Position numbers and translations under genes: made by a program. Of a DNA stretch of 14,277 nucleotides, positions 1 through 7,600 are shown one piece after another. Each line of letters starts with the position of its first letter. The stretch's first letter is position 1. Under the pieces are notes generated by a model, which did no database searches, was not told where the DNA came from, and saw nothing but the letters and a program-made list of their open reading frames with translations. The stretch is from the NCBI GenBank assembly GCA_003833135.1, contig QZLH01000498.1, forward strand, positions 68,478 through 82,754, given 5' to 3'. The stretch comes from Oehlia diaphana (Eukaryota > Glomeromycota > Glomeromycetes > Glomerales > Glomeraceae).

Positions 1-129
1 GTATAATCAATAGTTAATATTTACCGCAAAATTTCCTAGAAACGGATAAATAAATACATATAAAATTTGCTACCCAGTAGGTATAACTACATTTGCATAA
101 TCGTGTAAATGGTGCCGATCAAGGGATAA
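1..129 (+). repeat. Left arm of an 11.8-kb inverted repeat pair
   Basis: The first 129 bases match the reverse complement of 11698-11826 with only four mismatches, at left positions 19, 26, 70 and 114. Three of the four are transitions, as expected from decay of methylated cytosines. The outermost bases read GTATAATCAATAG and the innermost shared bases read GATCAAGGGATAA; similarity stops abruptly after that. The arm starts at the very edge of the window, so it may continue to the left. It contains no reading frame. It may be the end of a large element, or a copy of a short dispersed repeat whose partner inserted in the opposite orientation. Confidence 0.9.
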
Positions 130-280
130 TAGTTTTTATATAAAAATCTTTTTATCAAAGTTCAAAAAGTTGGTAGGGATGCTTAATTTCAGAGAGTGAT
201 TAATTTTGGAAAAATATGGTAATAGTTTATTTAAGCATAATCTGCATTAGCCATATGATATCATAGATATTATACAGTAA

Positions 281-327
281 TATTTATATTGGTTAGCATC
301 ACAAAGTGACATTAACTAATATAAATA
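281..327. repeat. Small AT-rich hairpin in gene-free stretch
   Basis: The stretch 130-470 has no gene. The only structure I see is an inverted repeat, with TATTTATATTGGTTAG at 281-296 facing TTAACTAATATAAATA at 312-327. The arms are 16 bases with two mismatches around a 15-base loop. There is nothing to tie it to a function. Confidence 0.5.
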
Positions 328-639
328 CAATTCCATACAATATCCATTAATTATAATTTGCCAAAATAGATAATAGAGTTCCAGTTATAGTTAAACTATT
401 AACATATTTCAAAAAGTTAATAGATACAAGTTTTATTATACTAGTGAAAAAAAAAAAATGTATTTACAACTAGTATTTTGAATGGGTTAGGTCAATTTGG
501 ATGACCCATCAGTTTGACCTAAAAATTTTGATCAGATCATCAAATTCATGACCTGACTTCAGGTCAGATCACAGTTTGATCTGACCATTTAATTTATTTG
601 ATCTGCCATAATATTTCTAGTCAGATAGGTCAAATATGT

Positions 640-1000
640 AAAAAAAATGTTTCAGCATTTTTTTATATAAAATTATTAAAAAAATTGTTAAAATGTTTTT
701 TTTGTAATTATTAAAAAAAAATATTTCAGCGTTTTTTCATACAATAATATTAAAAAAATGCTGAAAATATTTTTTTTTGTATTAATTATTAAGAAAAAAT
801 GTTTCAGTATTTTTTCATATAAAATTATTAAAATCATCAAAATGTTTTTTTTTGTATTAAAAATCTTTTGGCATTTTTCCATATAATAATATTAAAAAAA
901 TGTTAAAAACATTTTAGCATTTTTTTATGTAAAATTATTAAAAAAATGCTAAAATGTTTTTCTTAATAGTAATTATTATATACTTTTTTAACAGAAAAAT
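640..1000. repeat. Tandem array of self-complementary AT-rich units
   Basis: Units of roughly 50-78 bases repeat about five times, each led by a variant of TTTCAGCATTTTTT (near 650, 723, 801, 864 and 912). Most units end with the complement, AAAAAAATGCTGAAA, so each can fold into its own hairpin with an ATATAAAATTATT loop. The long reading frame seen here on the minus strand (I, L, K, F only) is a by-product of composition and not a gene. Confidence 0.7.
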
Positions 1001-1215
1001 GTTAGGTTTGATGTTTTTTATTTTTTTTAACTAAAAAATTTCAGATTTAACATTTTTCATTAAAAAAAAAGTATATTTTTTTAAAAACTAAAAATGTCAG
1101 ATTTGACATTTTCATTAAAAAAACTTTTTTTTATTATTTTTAATTAAAAATATCAGGTTTGATATTTTTCATTTTTTATCAACATTTTCATTAAAAAACC
1201 TGGGTTTTTTATTTT
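1000..1215. repeat. Second AT-rich array with TCAGATTTGACATTTT motif
   Basis: Four or five variants of TCAGATTTGACATTTTTCAT occur here (near 1004, 1042, 1095 and 1153), separated by T-runs and A-runs and by ATTAAAAAA spacers. The motif differs from that of the neighbouring array, but the build is the same, with short motifs facing A- and T-tracts. It lies within the TA-flanked element. Confidence 0.6.
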
Positions 1216-1518
1216 TAATGAAAAAACATCATTTTTGATACACAGATCAAATAGGTCAAATAGGTCAGGTCAGGTAAGACAGATTACCCAATCTGACCTA
1301 ATCCATTTTTTTTATTAGATCAGGTAAGACAGATTATCTGACCTGATCTGATCCATTCAAAATACTATTTATAATACTTTTTAAACAATTAATTGTAGTC
1401 TCATTGATTATTATTGCTACAGGTTTTTGCTTAAAGAAGTTTTGAAGTAAAAAAAGATTATTATTAAAAATACGTGATAGATAAATTTGACAAAGTGTAA
1501 AATTGCATCATCTTCTTT

Positions 1519-1677
1519 CCAGTAAATAGTTTTTGTATAAATTTGTACTAAATAGGCTCATCCATATATAATTGACTCTAGATTGGCTTAAATTTGAATT
1601 ATTTTTTGCATAAATTTGAGCTAATTTTAAACTAATGAGCCCGTTTGATATAAATTTATACAAAAACTATTTACTGG
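1519..1677. mobile_element. Short MITE-like element, 159 bp
   Basis: Arms of 43 bases (1519-1561 and 1635-1677) are inverted copies of each other. The outer 25 bases (CCAGTAAATAGTTTTTGTAT onward) are identical, and a second conserved block, GGCTCAT, lies at the inner end. The centre of about 73 bases is AT-rich and non-coding. I cannot see a clean target duplication (ATCTTCTTT on the left, GCTTTAAGA on the right). Its right end touches a transposase-like frame and supplies the last codons and stop of that frame, which suggests it inserted into an older element. Confidence 0.7.
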
Positions 1678-1945
1678 GCTTTAAGATATTTTTTAAAAAA
1701 AGGGAATAAATTATTAATTTTTCAAAAGGAATATTTATAAGGAAAAAAACTTCAATTAAATCCTCTATAATCTCTTTTCTGAATTTAAATGCCAGCATTA
1801 ACATTTGAAATTGTAACTTATTTTTGTCTTTTTGCATTACTTTCATAAGGTTGCTTTTTTTTAATATGATTCTTTGAAAGACAATGTCCATTAATGGTAA
1901 ACTTTGATTTTCATCAACTGAAAGATCGCAAAATTTATAAAACAT
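1678..1945 (-). pseudogene. Truncated transposase-like fragment (hAT/BED type?)
   Basis: An open frame on the minus strand gives about 89 residues before it runs into the MITE-like element, where it stops. It opens with MFYKFCDLSVDENQSL, recalling the CxxC half of a BED-type zinc finger (here only FCDL remains). It continues with RIILKKSNLMKVMQKDKNKL and IIEDLIEVFFLINIPFEKL, which resemble the linker that follows the finger in hAT-like transposases abundant in mycorrhizal fungi. The frame stays open upstream to about 1987 without a better start. No catalytic residues (the D-D-E core would lie further on) remain. I recognise the style rather than a specific family, so the assignment is tentative. 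A chimeric or rearranged remnant is more likely than a live gene. Confidence 0.45.
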
Positions 1946-1987
1946 AATTCTATTATCCTCTTTAAAGATACTGGAATATTGATTTAT

Positions 1988-2620
1988 TTAAGTAGCTATA
2001 AAAACTGTCATTTTATATTGAGCTAGTATCACTAAAAAAACTTGAAGTTATTTACATAATAATATATAGCAAATTTTAAATTTTACTCTTAAATTTTATT
2101 TAAACTATACAAATTTCATGTTAAATCACATGGTTATGTGATATTTTTATGATTTTGTAAATTCTGTGATATTTTGTGGTAAATAAACATAATTTTTTTA
2201 ATTTATATATTTAATAAAAATTCTGCAGTTTTCTGTAAATTACAGAAAATTATTGTCTCTGCTATACATATCAAAAAGATCGTTACAGAACCAGAATTAT
2301 AAAATTAAAATACAGTTATTATTTTAGTAAAAATTTTAATTTTGGTTACATGTTATTATAACAGCCAATCAGAACTTTGGAATAGTTTTGGCATTTCAGA
2401 ATTAAGTATTTTTCCTAAATTAATTTTATTATTTCAGTTTCAGCAAATAATAAAATTCCCTAATTTTAAATGACAGCTAACTACAATATCTTAGAAAAGT
2501 TCTATAAGGTCTTTCATGTAGAGATGCAATCTAAAATCTGAAAATTTGGATCATCCATCAATTCATTTGAATTAAGTGAATAATAGATTAATTTAGATGA
2601 ATTCAGAATTATTTATTTAA
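1988..2620. other. Gene-free AT-rich stretch with hairpins
   Basis: I see no credible coding sequence here. Two hairpin-forming spots stand out. One is TTTTCTGTAAATTACAGAAAA near 2230-2250. The other has 13-base perfect arms AATTTTATTATTT (2422-2434) and AAATAATAAAATT (2445-2457) around a 10-base loop. Either may be the remains of small inverted-repeat elements. Confidence 0.4.
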
Positions 2621-2624
2621 TTTG

Positions 2625-3090
2625 TTTAAACATCCAGTGATCATATAAAAATGCATAATAATTCATTTAAATTATTACATTAAAACAAATTGAATGAACT
2701 ATTGTATATCTCTGTATGATTACTGGTTGTCAAAATATTTGGCAAAATATCAAAAATTGGCATTTTTATTTTATAATAATGCAAAATTTTTAAAAATTTA
2801 CATTTTGGTAAATATCTTAGCATTTAATAATCATACAAAAGTGTACAATAGCTTATTTGATATAACAATTCAAATAAACTATTATGCAACTTTGTATGAT
2901 GATTGGATGCTAAAATATTTGCTAAAACATAAAATTATGCAGTATTATAAAATGAAAAATGTTAATTTTTAATATTTTATCAAATATTTTAGCATCTAGT
3001 GATTGTACAGAGATACACAATAGCCTATTTGAATTGTTTCATTGCAATGATTTGAATGAGTTATTGTGCAGTATTATATAACTATTAGAT
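2625..3090. repeat. Cluster of ~65-bp units in alternating orientation
   Basis: A unit running AATTGAATGAACTATTGTAT, then TCTCTGTATGATTACTGG, then a TGCTAAAATATTTG tail occurs in plus orientation near 2683-2750 and 2866-2925, with a partial copy near 3045-3090. It occurs inverted near 2628-2680 and 2976-3035. The copies differ by about one base in five. The 92-codon frame at 2694-2972 is a product of two plus-strand copies: its protein repeats itself as MNYCISLYDYWLSKYLAKY and INYYATLYDDWMLKYLLKH. I therefore do not call it a gene. The unit may be a degraded palindromic element. Confidence 0.65.
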
Positions 3091-3214
3091 ACAAAGATAC
3101 CTAAAAATTCGAAGTTAATCTTGCTTTTCTTTTTTATAGTTTCACGTAAACTTCTGATAAATGGAATAAAAGAAACTAATATTTATAAGTACAGTATGAA
3201 TTTTAGTTTTATCT

Positions 3215-3445
3215 TTATTTTTTTAGATTTTTCAGACTTCTCAAATTCTTTAGCAGATTTTTTAGATTCTTTAAATTCTTTAGCAGATTTCTCAAATTTT
3301 CTTCAAATTCCTCAGATTTTTCAGCAGATTTTTCAGATCCTTTAGCAGATTTTCCATATTCTTCAGATTTTTTAGCAAATTTTTTAGACTTTTCAGATTT
3401 CTTGATAAATTGTTCAGGTTTTTTAGATTCTTTACATTCTAACAT
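3215..3445 (-). repeat. Low-complexity 15-nt-like repeat; K/S/E-rich frame
   Basis: On the plus strand TCAGATTTTTTAGCA and relatives recur at intervals of about 15-30 bases. On the minus strand this stays open for 76 codons and reads as lysine, serine, glutamate, leucine and asparagine only, with KKSEKSKKFAKKSEE in the first half and NLRNLLKNLKNLKNLLKNL in the second. A disordered or coiled-coil peptide is possible, but there are no introns, promoter or homologous features to support a gene. I treat it as a coding-capable minisatellite. Confidence 0.4.
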
Positions 3446-3756
3446 ATCTTTATAGCTTATTACTAAAAATGTATTTTGAATACTATTAAATAATGCATTT
3501 TTAAATCATTATCATTAGATCAAGCAAAGGGGATAGGGCTGTGCAATATAAAATTTAATATTTTTTTGAATTTCATTCCAGGATTTTATGCTTATTGCTG
3601 AGATTGCAGAGGTAAAGGGGAGATTGGGTGAAGTGAAATCTCGTTTGTTAACCACTATATAATTTAGCAAATCTGAATTTTTTATAATTATACACATTAT
3701 TTAGTAATAAAACCATTCTGGCAAAGTTTAGTTTATTATCCCTTAAACTGTAAGCA

Positions 3757-3780
3757 ATTGCAGGCAAATTTGCTTGCAAT
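3757..3780. repeat. Imperfect palindrome, GCAGGCAAATTTGCTTGC type
   Basis: ATTGCAGGCAAATTTGCTTGCAAT is self-complementary except for one base pair. It is a close relative of the perfect palindrome at 4431-4448 (GCGGGCAAATTTGCCCGC); the two differ only by transitions. Two copies about 670 bases apart suggest the core of a dispersed element. Confidence 0.6.
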
Positions 3781-4330
3781 TTTACCAAATTTCAGCTCTC
3801 ATCTAATTTTATGAAAAATAAAGCAATTTAATAAAAATTTTTTTCCAAAATAGTTTAAATTATATATTTTGCAGCCATTATTATCATTTGTTAATTATAT
3901 ATTAGAAAATTGAAAATTACCCATTGGTCAAAAGTTGTATTTTAAGATAATCACAAAATTTGCATTTAACTTTGGCAATTTCATTGATAATTAATTGTAG
4001 CTATATAAAAGCTTAATAAAATATGTAGAATTCAGTATGAGAAATAACTTTTATTAATATAATATTTGATGTTTAAAAGTAGGATTTTGACTTTAGTATA
4101 TAGAACCTTAATGAAAATTTTATTACACATATTAATTATATATTCATAAAAATTAATTTTTTTTATTTCTATTTTGTTTATTATAATGCAAAATTTTTAT
4201 AATGAAAATAAAGTTATAATAAATATTCAAATAAAGAAAAAAATATGGTATATAAAAATTCTGATACTATTTTTGCGGGTTAATTTCTCATCCAATTTTA
4301 ATGATCAACCGCATATCTAACTTATACAAT
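3781..4330. other. AT-rich intergenic stretch, no gene seen
   Basis: No frame worth calling lies here on either strand. The only local structure is GCGGGTTAATT near 4275 facing AATGATCAACCGC near 4301, a weak inverted repeat. The stretch lies beyond the 3' end of the large minus-strand gene. Confidence 0.4.
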
Positions 4331-4333
4331 TTA

Positions 4334-4448
4334 TGGCCAGAATGTAGATCAATTTGGCTGCAAAATTATGTGACGATCTGGCCAAAATTAAAGAATTTTT
4401 TATAGCGTCATTTATCCTAATTTAGAAATTGCGGGCAAATTTGCCCGC
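4334..4448. repeat. TGGCCAGA inverted pair and perfect 18-bp palindrome
   Basis: TGGCCAGA at 4334-4341 faces TCTGGCCA at 4377-4384. At 4431-4448 lies GCGGGCAAATTTGCCCGC, a perfect palindrome and one of the most GC-rich spots outside the gene. Together they look like the remains of a small inverted-repeat element lying 160-270 bases beyond the stop codon of the large gene. Confidence 0.55.
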
Positions 4449-4537
4449 TAAATCACAAAATTTTATGAAGTGACACAGAATCTCAAAATCTCTAATAATT
4501 CACAAAAAATGGGCTCACAACACAATACAAAATTAGC

Positions 4538-4543
4538 TTTAAT
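4538..4543 (-). promoter_or_regulatory. Possible polyadenylation signal ATTAAA
   Basis: ATTAAA on the minus strand starts about 63 bases after the stop codon of the large ATPase gene, a sensible distance. Such hexamers are frequent in AT-rich DNA, so this is only a candidate. Confidence 0.3.
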
Positions 4544-4606
4544 AAATCGCACGCAATATTTACTTTTGTCACTATCTAACAATTGACCCCTTGAAAAACC
4601 ATTCCG

Positions 4607-4678
4607 CTAAATTTGAAGTTTTTTCAATACTGCTAAAAATTTTGGCATATAATTTTCTGCGAATGATGATAAATAATA
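4607..4678 (-). other. Terminal 72-nt exon of the ATPase gene
   Basis: The reading frame of the previous exon runs past SEHE into GTAAGTATAT, a near-consensus donor, so that frame's own stop is intronic. The next acceptor, ATGATTAG at 4686-4679, opens a frame YYLSSFAENYMPKFLAVLKK plus three residues and a TAG stop. It joins in phase (4518 coding bases precede it). An aromatic FAENYMPKFLAVLKKL helix directly after the metal-binding motif fits how I recall these proteins ending. Without this exon the protein would end in an intron-encoded tail. Confidence 0.85.
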
Positions 4679-7600
4679 CTAATCATTTTTAAAAAAACAA
4701 TTTAAGATTTTAATAAATAAAATGAAAAATAAATAAAATTAAGATATAATATATACTTACTTCATGTTCAGAACTATGAGATTGAATAAAATTATGTGCC
4801 AATTCGTGACAAAATGTCATATACCAAGAAGTCATTGCGTTGCTTGTAAATTTAGTTTTACATTCTTCACCATGTAATCCAATGTAAAATTTTAAATTAA
4901 AAAATAATGATCTGTCACGATTAAATGCAACACTATTTGTATAATTATCAAAAAATACATGAATGGCTCGTAATTCAAGGTCAAAAACACTCGCAATATT
5001 TCTTAACATAATTAGAAAACGAATTAACGGAGCACGATTTGATGATGATAAGATATCCGCTTGATCGGCACCTTTAGCATCATAAAGTTCAATACCCTGT
5101 TCATTTCCAACACAGAATAATAAATGACCTAAAAATAATAGATAAACCAAGTTAATAGAAATAAAAATATAAGTAATTATAAATAAATATTGAATATATT
5201 TTTCGTACCAGGTATAATATCACAGTAACTCGATTCACTTTCTGTAACAACCTTAGTACATGCTTGACTATTAATAGTACTTCCAAGGTTAGAATGGCAA
5301 GTTTTTATTGCATCACGTAAAGAATTTCGTAAATTTAGAGTAATTTGAGGAGTTATAACAACTGGTGACTTTACGGCTGGTTTTTGACTATATTGCTTAA
5401 CAACATTCTGTGATGAATTAGATCTTAATAAACGATCAACTGGAATTCCCTTAGCTTCTAAACTCGATAAAGAAGGTGTTGTTAAGATAATATTAAAATG
5501 AGAGTATTCCTTCAATTTAGATGATTTGAAAATATGTTTGCATATATATTGTGAAATATCAAGATAATCTGGATTTGGTGTTATAAAAAGTACCCATGAA
5601 TTTAATTCCGCACTTTCAAGTACACAAGCGGTAGTAAAATCGTTTCTAATCTGAATGTTATTATCTAACTTATGACATGTTTCTATTTGGTCAACTGTTC
5701 TTACTTTTAACCTTTCAAGCCATTTCTCATTTCTCAAGATATTCGTTCTAGAATTATCATAATAAAATAAACTTGCTCTTTCCTCAATTGTTTTTCTTAT
5801 CTTTACAGAAACCTCGGTTTCTCTAATAGCACCTTTCGGAATTACAGTCTCTTTTACTGATTCATGTAACGATCTACATCCCAATCTCTAAAATATTAAA
5901 TTTATCGTTAATATTATAATTTAAATAATTCTTATGTATCTACCAAATATTATTCATAAGATTAAAATAAATTATAGGTACATGTACCTTATAGAATCTT
6001 TCCATTGAAATATCTTCTGGAGCTATCAATGGTTTAAAGATTTGACGATATCCTGGATCGTCATTTATAAAAATTTCTTTTGCTGAAGCCAAATGTTTCT
6101 GATCAACTCTTTCACCATCACAGATTTTCTTTATACCTATTAAAATAGGCTCTCTTTTCATATCCCTAAATAAACCTGGTTCGTTATATTCTATAGTAGT
6201 AATTTCATTGGCAATCCTGGATAAAATGTTTGAATATCTATCATCATCAGAAGAATTAAGAGAATTCCACAATTCACGTGATGATTTCACCAATAACTCA
6301 GCAAATTCTATCGTAGATGGTTCATTCTTAACACCGCAACTTCGAAGAAATACATTTGCTTTCTCTCCGAAATCAACATATGTAAAGAATTCTTTCAGGC
6401 TAAAAAGAATAATACGGTAAAATAATTTTTTCTTTTTTAAAAAAAGTCGTTCCATTTAATTAAACTGTGAACTTAACATAATACATACCCATATTCTGTG
6501 CATTTAAGGAAACAGCTACGTGGATTTTTAAGAGTGATTGCATTAAATTTAGTTCTATCTTTAACAGGAATAAAATTAAGATCACCAAGAATTTTCCAAT
6601 CAGAAGGTGTAAAATTTCCTCGTAAAAACAAATATTCAAAAATTTCTTTTGCCTTATTTATATCTCGCGGCGGATGATCGATCAAACTTTTTAAGAGTTT
6701 TTCATGACTAGGATTTTCTTGAACGCCAAATTGTTCTGAGTAAAACAATAAATCTTGATGTATAACATTAAAATTCATTTTCATACATTCACGATTAATA
6801 TAACATTCTGTAGGTTTCGCATAAACACCTGAGCTACATAGCAAAAATGCGACATTGATTTCAGTTGATTTGTAATCTTTGGAATATCTTTCTTTAAAAT
6901 TAAGAGCAAAATATTTAAAAGCCTTCGCACGAATTTGCGGATCTTTTTGTGGTGTTAACAGTTTTAGAATTTTTTGAAGTTCAGGAAATTCCCTTAAACC
7001 CAGTTCAATTAAAAATGCTCCTACAAATTTAAAATACATTATTATTTTTAATTACAGATTATATAATAAAATCAAATAATAAAATGTAGTACCTACCTTC
7101 TTGCGTGTAACGATTCCAATCTCCTTTCCAATCAATGACAGGTAAACCAAATTCACGATGTAATGGTATAGGTGTATACAATTGATCGGCAACGTAACGA
7201 TCTTTTGATGATTCCGTAAAATTTTCTTTAGGCCATATAGGTTTTTTCTTTAATATTTTTATTTCATTTTCTTTGAGATCATTAAATTTTGAAGAAAGAT
7301 ATTTTACAAGTTGTATATGATCTCCATCTCCTTGTTTAAGAAGATGATCAAAAATAAGTTGTAATTCAACAATCTATAAATAAATTCAATAATTATAAGT
7401 AATTAAGTTTAATCGTTTAAAATATCCAAAAAACATATACTATATACTTTTCGAACGCCCAAAAGTTCCATTAAAGATTGAACACTTGAAGGTTCTTGAA
7501 AATCAATCGTTGGTAAATCAGGAAGTAAATTAACGTCTTGGAAATAAGCATTAGCCGGAATCTTCATTCCAAATTTAGTTGGAATGCATTTCTTTTTTTC

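Larger units (their letters stand above)
471..1367. mobile_element. MITE-like element, TA-flanked, 897 bp
   Basis: The ends are a perfect 15-base inverted repeat, TAGTATTTTGAATGG at 471-485 and its complement at 1353-1367, followed by looser matching (GGTTAGGTC against GGATCAGATC). Both ends start with TA, which would fit a TA target duplication of the Tc1/mariner kind, although TA is common in such AT-rich DNA. Just inside each end are GGTCAGATC-like motifs in both orientations (480-600 and 1239-1352), including CAGGTAAGACAGATTA twice (1321-1336 and about 53 bases before it). The centre is two AT-rich tandem arrays. No transposase frame is present, so it is non-autonomous if mobile at all. 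Confidence 0.6.

Noticed and set aside
688..882. 64-codon minus-strand frame of I, L, K, F and N
   Set aside because: It lies wholly inside the AT-rich hairpin array and its residues follow from base composition; there is no start context or domain.
2694..2972. 92-codon plus-strand frame with internal peptide repeats
   Set aside because: The repeated peptide comes from two copies of a non-coding ~65-bp repeat that also occurs inverted nearby.
3515..3697. 60-codon minus-strand frame (SPNLPFTSAISAISIKSWNE)
   Set aside because: It has no recognisable domain, splice sites or partner exons. Its composition is slightly more mixed than the surroundings, but not enough for a call.
6400..6455. Upstream extension of exon 11 beginning MERLFLKKKKLFYRII
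   Set aside because: This is intron sequence: the TTTTTAG acceptor at 6406-6400 joins exon 10 in phase and the extension is low-complexity.
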